Positions 1 through 5,574 of a stretch of DNA of 5,574 nt are shown in pieces. Below the pieces are notes generated by a model. The model ran no database searches. It was not told the DNA's origin and saw only the letters and a list, made by a program, of their open reading frames with translations. The stretch is from CAMLOF01 sp041913045. GTDB lineage: Bacteria; Pseudomonadota; Gammaproteobacteria; Burkholderiales; Burkholderiaceae_C. Each line of letters begins with the position of its first letter. The first letter of the stretch is position 1. The DNA lies in assembly GCA_041913045.1 (NCBI GenBank), contig JAYSGB010000060.1, positions 1-5,574 of the forward strand, written 5' to 3'. The translations under genes and the position numbers were made by a program.

Positions 1-104
<104 letters not shown>

Positions 105-135
105 GCGAGGTCAACGCAAACAACACACCAAACCG

Positions 136-555
136 TCAGCCAATAAGCTCCCGCAACCGCTGCGGCATAGGCGCAGACTTCTGGTTCGGAAAGTCCACCC
201 ACACCACCGTCGCGCCACCGTTGGCATAAACAGTGTCAGGGTCATCCGTGCGCAGCATCTCGTGGTAAGTGTCGAACGACGTTCGGCCCACCTCCCCCGC
301 ATAAGTGCGCACCAGCACCTCACCCGGAAACTCCAGCTGCCGGATAAAGTTGCAAAACGCATTCACAATCACTGGCCCCTCCCCCTGCGGGTTGGCCGGT
401 ACACCAGACTCGAACATCCACTGCAACCGCGCAATCTCCATGTAACGGAAATACAGCGTGTTATTGACATGGCCCATGGCATCCATGTCACCCCAGCGAA
501 TGGGCACGGTCATCGTGTGAATCAGCTTCTTCTGATCGGGCACTTCCAGCTTCAT
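136..555 (-). CDS. Acyl-CoA thioesterase, hotdog fold (4HBT/YbgC-like family)
   Basis: This 139-residue protein is a single hotdog domain of the 4-hydroxybenzoyl-CoA thioesterase type, which hydrolyses acyl-CoA thioesters to free acid and CoA in the cytoplasm. The signature is near the N-terminus: VRWGDMD-type sequence reading IRWGDMDAMGHVNN at residues 19-32. Asp25 aligns with the catalytic Asp17 of the Pseudomonas 4HBT enzyme, and a YFRYMEIAR helix start (35-43) follows. Length is normal for the family (about 130-150) and no signal peptide is visible. The ATG at 555 is preceded by a strong Shine-Dalgarno. The gene follows the SDR gene by 9 bases, so the two are probably cotranscribed and translationally coupled. 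The acyl substrate cannot be inferred. The stop is only about 30 bases from the C/G tract, but the reading frame looks intact. Confidence 0.9.
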   Translation of the reverse strand: MKLEVPDQKKLIHTMTVPIRWGDMDAMGHVNNTLYFRYMEIARLQWMFESGVPANPQGEGPVIVNAFCNFIRQLEFPGEVLVRTYAGEVGRTSFDTYHEMLRTDDPDTVYANGGATVVWVDFPNQKSAPMPQRLRELIG

Positions 556-566
556 GCGCCCTCCTC
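556..566 (-). promoter_or_regulatory. Ribosome binding site of the thioesterase gene, overlapping the SDR stop codon
   Basis: Read on the minus strand, the sequence is GAGGAGGGCGC directly before the ATG at 555. GAGGAGG (566-560) is a near-perfect Shine-Dalgarno and shares bases with the TGA stop of the upstream SDR gene (567-565). A ribosome finishing the SDR reading frame would sit on this site, which suggests coupled translation. That last step is inference from geometry. Confidence 0.8.
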
Positions 567-1347
567 AAACGGCAAAACCGTCATCGGCGGCAATCACCGC
601 ACCGTTGACGAAGTGACTCTCGTTGCTCGCCAGCATCATCAACACAGCGTCCAGGTCGGCGGGCTGTCCCACGCGCTTGCGCGGCAGCATGGAAATCAGC
701 TTCTGGCCCGCCTCGGTTTCCCAGTGGTGGTGGTTGATCTCCGTGTCGATGTAACCAGGACAGATCGCATTCACGTTGATGCCGAACCGCCCCCACTCCA
801 CCGCCATGGCCTTGGTCATCTGCACAACGGCAGCCTTGCTCATGCAGTACACGCCGATCTGCGGCAACACCTTCAGCCCGGCCATGGACGCAATGTTGAT
901 GATGCGCCCGCCCACCCAGGTGCCCGGCGCCGCCCCCTTGGCACGCGCCAGCATGCGCCTGGCCACCTCTTGCGCCACAAAAAATGCCCCGCGCACATTG
1001 GTGCCCATGATGAAGTCGTAGTCGGCCTCGGTCACATCCTGCAGGCGCTGGGTCGTGCTCACGCCCGAGTTGTTGACGAGTATGTCGATCGGGCCGACCT
1101 CCGTCTCCGCATGCGCCACGGCAGCACGGATGGACGCCATGTCAGTCACATCCAGTGCAACCACATGGGTGTCACCACCCTCGGCTTCAATGCTCACGCG
1201 CAGGTCGTCCAGGCGTTCGGTGCGACGGCTCGCCAACACAACGGCGGCACCTGCACGCGCCAGCGTACGGGCAAACTGCGCCCCCAACCCGCTGGATGCA
1301 CCCGTCACCAGGGCCACGCGGCCCGACAAATCGATCTGGTAAGCCAT
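565..1347 (-). CDS. SDR family NAD(P)-dependent oxidoreductase
   Basis: This is a classical short-chain dehydrogenase/reductase of 260 residues with a Rossmann fold. Visible motifs are the dinucleotide-binding TGASSGLG (15-22), NNSG (92-95, the NNAG position), Asn117 of the TNVRG segment, the catalytic Ser154, and Tyr167 with Lys171 in the YxxxK motif. Arg41-Arg42 after the second strand suggest a preference for NADP(H). PGYIDTE (197-203) is the typical substrate-loop region. The frame is open back to an ATG at 1401, but the ATG at 1347 has a Shine-Dalgarno and begins just before the LSGRVALVTG start usual for the family, so I chose it. The protein resembles FabG and 3-hydroxyacyl-CoA or alcohol dehydrogenases; the substrate is unknown. 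It is first in a pair with the thioesterase gene and divergent from ETF-QO, which weakly suggests acyl-CoA-related metabolism. Confidence 0.92.
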   Translation of the reverse strand: MAYQIDLSGRVALVTGASSGLGAQFARTLARAGAAVVLASRRTERLDDLRVSIEAEGGDTHVVALDVTDMASIRAAVAHAETEVGPIDILVNNSGVSTTQRLQDVTEADYDFIMGTNVRGAFFVAQEVARRMLARAKGAAPGTWVGGRIINIASMAGLKVLPQIGVYCMSKAAVVQMTKAMAVEWGRFGINVNAICPGYIDTEINHHHWETEAGQKLISMLPRKRVGQPADLDAVLMMLASNESHFVNGAVIAADDGFAV

Positions 1348-1352
1348 GGCAG

Positions 1353-1358
1353 TCCTTT
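1353..1358 (-). promoter_or_regulatory. Ribosome binding site deciding the SDR start
   Basis: On the minus strand AAAGGA lies 5 bases before the ATG at 1347. The longer candidate start at 1401 would add 18 residues that do not look like SDR sequence, and its codons would run through the G/C hairpin at 1366-1384. This favours 1347. Confidence 0.7.
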
Positions 1359-1365
1359 GGTTTTC

Positions 1366-1384
1366 GCCCCCCATGTCGGGGGGC
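1366..1384. promoter_or_regulatory. G/C-rich inverted repeat in the SDR leader
   Basis: GCCCCCC (1366-1372) and GGGGGGC (1378-1384) form a perfect 7-base-pair stem around the loop ATGTC. It lies 18 bases upstream of the SDR start codon, next to its Shine-Dalgarno. No T-tract follows on either strand, so it is not a standard intrinsic terminator. It could be a leader structure or a protein-binding palindrome; which one is unknown. Confidence 0.5.
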
Positions 1385-1458
1385 CGACAAAGATTGTGCA
1401 CTCCAGACCACTAAAATCGGTCGCCAGCACGACAGGCATGCGTCTAGCGAGCCTGGCC

Positions 1459-1472
1459 AGCGCCAATGCGCT
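1459..1472. repeat. Short inverted repeat upstream of ETF-QO
   Basis: AGCGC (1459-1463) and GCGCT (1468-1472) can pair around the loop CAAT, ending 28 bases before the ETF-QO start. Five base pairs in GC-rich sequence can occur by chance. It is recorded as a possible 5' leader hairpin only. Confidence 0.25.
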
Positions 1473-1500
1473 ACCCCAACAACGCCACAGAGACTCCCAT

Positions 1501-3183
1501 ATGACTCCACAGGAACTGCTTGAACAATTCGGCCCGCGCGAAGCCATGGAATACGATGTGGTCGTCGTTGGCGGCGGCCCCGCCGGTCTGTCCACTGCCA
1601 TACGGCTGAAGCAGCTCGCCGCTGAGAAAGGTGCCGAAGTCAACGTCTGCGTGCTCGAAAAAGGCTCCGAGCCCGGTGCGCACATCCTCTCGGGCGCCGT
1701 GATGGACCCCAAGGCCATCACCGAACTGTTCCCCAACTGGAAGGAACTGGGCGCACCGCTCAACCAGCCGGTCAGCGGTGACGACGTGCTCTTCCTCAAG
1801 GAAGGCGGCGCCACGCGCACGCCCGACTGGCTCATCCCCAACAACTTCCACAACGACGGTTGCTACGTGATCAGCCTCGGCGCCGTGACCAAGTGGCTGG
1901 GCGAACAGGCCGAAGCCCTGGGCGTGGAAATCTTCCCTGGCTTCACCGCCGCCGAGGTGCTCTACAACGACGACGGCTCCGTCAAGGGTGTGGCCACCGG
2001 CAACCTGGGCCTGGGCAAGGAAGGCGAACCGACCGACAACTTCCAGCTTGGCATGGAGCTGCACGCCAAGTACACCGTGTTCGCCGAAGGCGCGCGTGGC
2101 CACCTGGGCAAGCAGCTCATTGCCAAGTTCAAGCTGGACGAAGGCAAGGATCCGCAAACCTACGGCATCGGCATCAAGGAACTGTGGGAAATTCCCGCTG
2201 ACAAGGCCAAGCCCGGCCTGGTGGTGCACACCGCCGGTTGGCCGCTGGACGGCAACACCTATGGCGGCGGCTTCCTGTACCACCTGGAAGGCAACAAGGT
2301 CACGCTGGGCTTCGTGGTGGGCCTGGACTACACCAACCCCTGGCTCAGCCCGTTTGAAGAGATGCAGCGCTGGAAGACGCACCCCAGCATCAAGGCCCAC
2401 ATTGAAGGCGGCAAGCGCATTGGCTACGGCGCACGTGCCATTGCCGCTGGCGGCCTGATGAGCCTGCCCAAGACCGTGTTCCCGGGTGGCGCCCTGGTAG
2501 GCTGCGACGCGGGCTACCTGAACGCAGCGCGCATCAAAGGCAGCCACGCGGCCATCAAGAGCGGCATGCTCTGCGCCGAAGCGGCCTTTGACGCATTGCA
2601 GGCTGGCCGTGCCAGCGACGAACTCAGTGCCTACCCCGCCGCCTTTGAACAGAGCTGGCTGCACCAGGAGCTGGACCAGTCGCGCAACTTCAAGAGCTGG
2701 TTCAAGAAGGGCAACACCGTGGGCGCGCTGATGACCGGCATCGAACACTGGCTGCTGCCCAAGCTGGGCATGAAGCGCCCACCCTGGACCATCCGCCGCA
2801 CCAATGCTGACCACACCTACCTGCGCCCGGCGGCGGAATGCGCGCAGATCAGCTACCCCAAACCCGACGGCAAGCTGACCTTCGACCGTCTCTCCAGCGT
2901 GTTCATCAGCAACACCAACCACGAAGAGAACCAGCCCGCGCACCTCACCCTGAAGGATGCCAGCGTGCCGGTGAACGTGAACCTGGCGAAGTTTGCCGGC
3001 CCCGAGAGCCGCTACTGCCCTGCGGGTGTTTACGAGTTCGTGAACAAGGACGGCGCGGACCAGTTGGTGATCAACGCGCAGAACTGCGTGCACTGCAAGA
3101 CCTGCGACATCAAGGACCCGACGCAGAACATCGTGTGGGTCACGCCTGAAGGCGGCGGCGGGCCGAACTACGCGGGGATGTGA
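1501..3183 (+). CDS. Electron transfer flavoprotein-ubiquinone oxidoreductase (ETF-QO)
   Basis: This 560-residue enzyme takes electrons from reduced ETF and passes them through FAD and a [4Fe-4S] cluster to ubiquinone at the inner face of the cytoplasmic membrane, linking acyl-CoA and other flavin dehydrogenases to respiration. The sequence shows an N-terminal Rossmann FAD motif DVVVVGGGPAG (19-29), the FAD-ribose acid Glu53, and the family segment GAHILSGAV (59-67). A second FAD segment around GCDAG (334-338) is followed by KGSH (346-349). A ferredoxin-like C-terminus has Cys506, Cys529, Cys532 and Cys535 placed to ligate the cluster. Length matches bacterial members, and no key residue is missing. 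The ATG at 1501 was chosen over the in-frame ATG at 1546 (Met16) because 1546 lacks any ribosome binding site and would start only three residues before the FAD strand. The site before 1501 is weak (AGAGA, 1489-1493, spacing 7). The open frame continues far upstream, but that part is antisense to the SDR and thioesterase genes and is not protein-like. The gene appears monocistronic, divergent from the SDR gene and convergent with the Mg transporter gene. Confidence 0.97.
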   Translation: MTPQELLEQFGPREAMEYDVVVVGGGPAGLSTAIRLKQLAAEKGAEVNVCVLEKGSEPGAHILSGAVMDPKAITELFPNWKELGAPLNQPVSGDDVLFLKEGGATRTPDWLIPNNFHNDGCYVISLGAVTKWLGEQAEALGVEIFPGFTAAEVLYNDDGSVKGVATGNLGLGKEGEPTDNFQLGMELHAKYTVFAEGARGHLGKQLIAKFKLDEGKDPQTYGIGIKELWEIPADKAKPGLVVHTAGWPLDGNTYGGGFLYHLEGNKVTLGFVVGLDYTNPWLSPFEEMQRWKTHPSIKAHIEGGKRIGYGARAIAAGGLMSLPKTVFPGGALVGCDAGYLNAARIKGSHAAIKSGMLCAEAAFDALQAGRASDELSAYPAAFEQSWLHQELDQSRNFKSWFKKGNTVGALMTGIEHWLLPKLGMKRPPWTIRRTNADHTYLRPAAECAQISYPKPDGKLTFDRLSSVFISNTNHEENQPAHLTLKDASVPVNVNLAKFAGPESRYCPAGVYEFVNKDGADQLVINAQNCVHCKTCDIKDPTQNIVWVTPEGGGGPNYAGM

Positions 3184-3184
3184 C

Positions 3185-3212
3185 GCGGCTTGGCCGTTCA
3201 GGCCAGCACCGC
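3185..3212. terminator. Hairpin at the convergent ETF-QO / Mg transporter junction
   Basis: TGGCC (3191-3195) pairs with GGCCA (3201-3205) around the loop GTTCA. An outer GCGG (3185-3188) can pair with CCGC (3209-3212) across small internal loops. It starts 2 bases after the ETF-QO stop, and its loop contains the stop codon of the opposite gene (3200-3198). Position suggests a shared transcription end for both convergent genes. There is no T-tract on either side, so intrinsic termination would be weak; this is a candidate only. Confidence 0.35.
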
Positions 3213-4163
3213 ACTCACGATGCCGAAGTAAACCACCAGGCTCAACAAGTCCTGGATGATCGTGGCCAGCGGCCCGCTACCATAGGCGGGGTCGCTGCCC
3301 ATGCGGCCCAGAAGCCAAGGCAGCACCAACCCGATGGTCGTGGCAATGCCACCCGCCACCACCAGCGCTCCGGCAACGGCAACGGCGAGCCGCAGATCAC
3401 CGAATGCAAACCAGACCCCTGGAAGAGTCAGCCCGCCGAGCACCAGACCGATAAGGATTCCCGTGCGAACCTCGCCACCCACCAACGCAGACAGACGAGA
3501 GTGGCTCAAGGACAACCCACGCACGGCTACCGCCTCGGTCTGCGTACCGATGGCATCAGCCAGGTAAACCAGGCCAGGAACGAAGAAGGCAATCGCCGGG
3601 GCAGAGGAAAGCAGTGCCTCGAACCTCGCAACCACAATCGTGGCCAGGCTGCTGCCCAGCAAACCCAATAACAACCAGGGCAGACGGTGCCGCAGGCGCC
3701 GCAACGGCGGCGCCTCTATGGCCTCACGCGCCTGCATGGCTTTGCGGCTGATACCGGCAAAGCGATGAATATCTTCAACGTGCTCGCGCCGAAGAATGCG
3801 CAGCAGCGCAGACGACGGCACCACGCCCAGCAGCCGCTCGTGCTCGTCCAGGACCGGCACGGCGCTCAACACGTGATCCAATGCCAACGAAGCCACCCGC
3901 TCCTGGTCGGTGTCGCTGTATACCTTTGGAAACCGCGTGCTCATGGCCCGCGTCACGGCGGCATCGCGCGGCAGAGCAAGCAGGTCTGAAAGGGTCACTA
4001 CCCCCATCAGTCGCCCTGCGTCATCGACAACGCAAACAATGTCCACACAGTCGTAAGTCCGTGACAACAGATCGGCCAGTACCTGACCAGTGGTCTGTAC
4101 GGCACCTGCCCGTGGCACAGCGGCCACAAGGTAGTGGCCGGCAGATTCGTCGTGTCGCATCAT
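3198..4163 (-). CDS. MgtE-family magnesium transporter lacking the N-terminal domain
   Basis: This 321-residue inner-membrane protein is recognisable as an MgtE-type Mg2+ channel/transporter. It has two CBS domains (about 12-68 and 74-127), a connecting helix (about 128-158) and five predicted membrane segments (about 161-180, 187-204, 229-252, 257-285, 296-319). Family hallmarks are the GTQTEAVAVRGL stretch (206-217) and DPAYGSGPLATIIQD (291-305). Asp305 aligns with the Mg2+-binding pore residue Asp432 of Thermus MgtE. Full MgtE is about 450 residues; the superhelical N domain that precedes the CBS pair is absent. In Thermus MgtE the CBS and N domains sense cytoplasmic Mg2+ and gate the pore, so regulation here would rest on the CBS pair alone. 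Start: the ATG at 4163 has a good Shine-Dalgarno; a TTG at 4190 would add nine residues and has only a poor site. The gene lies 70 bases downstream of the diguanylate cyclase on the same strand. Confidence 0.88.
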   Translation of the reverse strand: MMRHDESAGHYLVAAVPRAGAVQTTGQVLADLLSRTYDCVDIVCVVDDAGRLMGVVTLSDLLALPRDAAVTRAMSTRFPKVYSDTDQERVASLALDHVLSAVPVLDEHERLLGVVPSSALLRILRREHVEDIHRFAGISRKAMQAREAIEAPPLRRLRHRLPWLLLGLLGSSLATIVVARFEALLSSAPAIAFFVPGLVYLADAIGTQTEAVAVRGLSLSHSRLSALVGGEVRTGILIGLVLGGLTLPGVWFAFGDLRLAVAVAGALVVAGGIATTIGLVLPWLLGRMGSDPAYGSGPLATIIQDLLSLVVYFGIVSAVLA

Positions 4164-4170
4164 GCCCAGA

Positions 4171-4176
4171 TCTCCG
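4171..4176 (-). promoter_or_regulatory. Ribosome binding site deciding the Mg transporter start
   Basis: Minus-strand CGGAGA (4176-4171) lies 7 bases before the ATG at 4163, with a second ATG immediately after at 4160. The alternative TTG start at 4190 lies upstream of this site, which would then be inside the gene. The spacing favours 4163. Confidence 0.6.
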
Positions 4177-4233
4177 GGTGTGCCGCCCAAACTGGCAGCC
4201 CGCCTAGACGATACCGCAAGACGCGGCGACGAA

Positions 4234-5532
4234 TCAGCCCGCCGGACGCTCGTTCAGCTCAACCCGGTTTCGTCCCTTGCGTTTTGCAACGTACAGGGCT
4301 TGGTCACAACGCGCCAGCACCGCCTCGACACTGTGATCCGCAGGATCGATCAACCCTATGCCGACACTGACGGTCAGTGCGACTGGCTGCCCCTTCGACA
4401 AGAACGCCGATGACTCGACGCGTTGCCGCAGACGTTCTGCCACAAACTGGGCGCCTGGCAGGTCGGTATCTGGCAGCAGAATGGCAAATTCCTCCCCACC
4501 CAGCCTGCCCAAGGTATCCACCTTGCGCATCTCGTTGCCCGCGAGTTCGGCAAAATGCCGCAGCACGGCATCACCTACACCGTGGCCGTAGTTGTCATTG
4601 ACCAGCTTGAAGTGGTCCAGGTCCAACATCAGCAGGGCCGACTTCAGGCTGGGCTGGCGCTGCACACGCGCCAGTTCGCTGCCCAGCTGCAGCATGAAAT
4701 GGCGGCGATTGGGCAAACCCGTCAGTGCATCGGTCGCAGCCAGCTCGCGCAGTTCTGCCTCCATGCGCTTGCGCTCGGAAATGTCCTGCACGGTGCAGAG
4801 CAGGCTCACTGCACGGCCTTCTGTGTCGCGCGACACTTCTGCCTGAAAGTGCACATGCTTGTGCGAACCATCTGCCAATACCAGCGTGCAATCGCACTCC
4901 ACGTCCGAGCCGCCCTGCGCCGCCTGCTCCACAGCCTCAGCCATCTGATCACGTTCTTGCGGATGAACAAGCGAGAGAAAAGCCCAATCACCCGGCGGGT
5001 GCGTCTGACGTGAAAGACCCAGAATGCGGTACAGCTCGTCAGACCATACCGACAAGCCCTCTTCCAGATCCCACTCCCACGTTCCCAACTGCGCGATGCG
5101 CGCGGCGTTGCGCAGTTGGTGCTCCTTGTTACGCAACACCTGCTCGCGGTGCGCGCTCATGGTCACGTCCGTGATCTGCAACAAGCACCCCTGGCTGTCC
5201 TCGTCGTCTTCATAGGGCACCACGTGTATGAGGTGAACCATGCGGCGATCGATTGCGCGATCCTGAGGACGGTGATACAGCGCCAGTCGCACACGGCTGA
5301 GCGCCGGTGACAGGAGGGCTGGCAAACGCTGCCTGGTCGCCAGATCAATGGCGTGTTCGAGTCGGCTGTTGGCCGCTTCCGGGAAAACATCCTTCAGCGC
5401 CAGCCCCAACACCTCTTCACGCGACCGCCCTGACCGCTCGGCCATCCATCGGTTCCACATGCGCACGCGGCCCTGCGCATCCAGCCCCACAATGCCCAGC
5501 TCGAGGGCGTTGGCAAATCTGGGCGGATTCAA
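4234..5532 (-). CDS. PAS-PAS-GGDEF diguanylate cyclase (5' end not settled)
   Basis: This protein of at least 432 residues should make cyclic di-GMP from two GTP. A first PAS-like domain spans about 8-125 and a second about 140-256, including the TWEWDLEEG and ADGSHKHVHFQAEV segments and a C-terminal DISERKRMEAEL linker. The GGDEF domain runs from about 263 to 427, with DALTGLPNRR (268-277), metal-site Asp304 in LDLDHFK, and the active-site loop GGEEF (345-349). An RKVD inhibitory I-site (336-339) sits exactly five residues upstream, so product feedback is likely. There are no membrane segments, signal peptide or EAL domain, so the protein is probably a cytoplasmic sensor; the PAS ligand is unknown. 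The first usable start in the window is TTG at 5532, with no clear ribosome binding site. The frame remains open to 5574, so the true start may lie beyond the window. Little is likely missing, because the PAS domain begins within about ten residues of that TTG. Confidence 0.93.
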   Translation of the reverse strand: MNPPRFANALELGIVGLDAQGRVRMWNRWMAERSGRSREEVLGLALKDVFPEAANSRLEHAIDLATRQRLPALLSPALSRVRLALYHRPQDRAIDRRMVHLIHVVPYEDDEDSQGCLLQITDVTMSAHREQVLRNKEHQLRNAARIAQLGTWEWDLEEGLSVWSDELYRILGLSRQTHPPGDWAFLSLVHPQERDQMAEAVEQAAQGGSDVECDCTLVLADGSHKHVHFQAEVSRDTEGRAVSLLCTVQDISERKRMEAELRELAATDALTGLPNRRHFMLQLGSELARVQRQPSLKSALLMLDLDHFKLVNDNYGHGVGDAVLRHFAELAGNEMRKVDTLGRLGGEEFAILLPDTDLPGAQFVAERLRQRVESSAFLSKGQPVALTVSVGIGLIDPADHSVEAVLARCDQALYVAKRKGRNRVELNERPAG

Positions 5533-5555
5533 GGACGAGGTGCAACACGGTTTAA

Positions 5556-5574
5556 CGAGGCGTGAAAGACCTCG
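5556..5574. repeat. Inverted repeat at the right edge
   Basis: CGAGG (5556-5560) and CCTCG (5570-5574) are perfect inverted copies around 9 bases, 24 bases upstream of the putative TTG start of the cyclase gene. The window ends within it, so it may extend further. A five-base stem is weak evidence, and it could be coding if the cyclase starts further upstream. Confidence 0.2.

Larger units (their letters stand above)
1348..1500. promoter_or_regulatory. Divergent intergenic region between the SDR and ETF-QO genes
   Basis: This 153-base gap lies between two divergent start codons and should hold promoters for both directions. The best -10-like element on the plus strand is TAAAAT at 1412-1417, but no good -35 lies 16-18 bases upstream: TTGTGC at 1394-1399 is only 12 bases away. 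On the minus strand CACAAT (1401-1396) is a weak -10 candidate without a convincing -35. Two inverted repeats lie here, at 1366-1384 and 1459-1472. The region is certain to be intergenic; the exact promoters are not resolved. Confidence 0.55.

Noticed and set aside
1348..1401. Longer SDR N-terminus starting at the ATG at 1401
   Set aside because: The extra 18 residues are unlike SDR N-termini, and the ATG at 1347 has a well-spaced Shine-Dalgarno.
1389..1417. Sigma-70 promoter for ETF-QO built on TAAAAT at 1412-1417
   Set aside because: The hexamer at 17-base spacing (AAAGAT) does not match a -35, and TTGTGC is only 12 bases away. It is left as an unresolved promoter within the intergenic region.
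262..1500. Plus-strand open frame continuous with ETF-QO, which would make a 973-residue fusion protein
   Set aside because: The upstream part is antisense to the SDR and thioesterase genes, is very rich in His, Arg and Gln as antisense shadows are, and has no domain. ETF-QO is already full length from 1501.
1471..3093. Minus-strand 540-codon open frame opposite ETF-QO
   Set aside because: It shadows a strongly recognised gene. The composition is Val, Gly, Ala and His rich and low in motifs, and there is no plausible start signal.
3180..3671. Plus-strand open frame opposite the Mg transporter
   Set aside because: It is Gln/Arg/Asn-rich with no domain and starts at the ETF-QO stop; it is explained by the GC-rich third positions of the opposite gene.
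4191..4233. Terminator between the cyclase and the Mg transporter
   Set aside because: Only a four-base CCGC/GCGG stem is visible, with no T-tract on the minus strand.
4423..5013. Plus-strand 196-codon open frame opposite the cyclase
   Set aside because: The minus-strand frame contains intact GGEEF and PAS motifs. The plus-strand translation has no recognisable features.

Overview
This is a GC-rich bacterial window. Its proteins look most like those of Betaproteobacteria, probably Burkholderiales and perhaps Comamonadaceae. That placement rests on the general look of the electron-transfer flavoprotein:ubiquinone oxidoreductase (ETF-QO) N-terminus, the GC-rich third codon positions and the tight gene packing. 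It is a recollection-based judgement, not a search result.

Layout from left to right. Positions 1 to about 104 are almost pure C/G low-complexity sequence, most likely a contig-end artefact. Next come two minus-strand genes read as a pair: an SDR-family oxidoreductase (1347 down to 565) followed 9 bases later by a hotdog-fold acyl-CoA thioesterase (555 down to 136). A 153-base divergent intergenic region (1348-1500) separates them from a plus-strand gene for ETF-QO (1501-3183). That gene is complete, with FAD motifs and all four iron-sulfur cysteines. It converges, with only 14 bases between stop codons, on a minus-strand MgtE-type magnesium transporter that lacks the usual N-terminal domain (4163 down to 3198). 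Upstream of that transporter on the same strand lies a PAS-PAS-GGDEF diguanylate cyclase (4234 to at least 5532). Its reading frame is still open at the right edge, so its start is not settled.

How the genes may work together. ETF-QO passes electrons from ETF, which collects them from acyl-CoA and other flavin dehydrogenases, into the quinone pool. A thioesterase and an SDR enzyme, divergently transcribed beside it, would fit acyl-CoA turnover, but their substrates cannot be read from sequence. The cyclase and the Mg2+ transporter may share a transcript; any functional link is inference.

I found no mobile element, CRISPR array, RNA gene, toxin-antitoxin pair, defence gene or other undescribed system. 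The points most worth a second look are the C/G tract at the left end, the G/C hairpin in the divergent promoter region, a hairpin holding the stop codon of the transporter gene at the convergent junction, and the domain-reduced MgtE next to a diguanylate cyclase.
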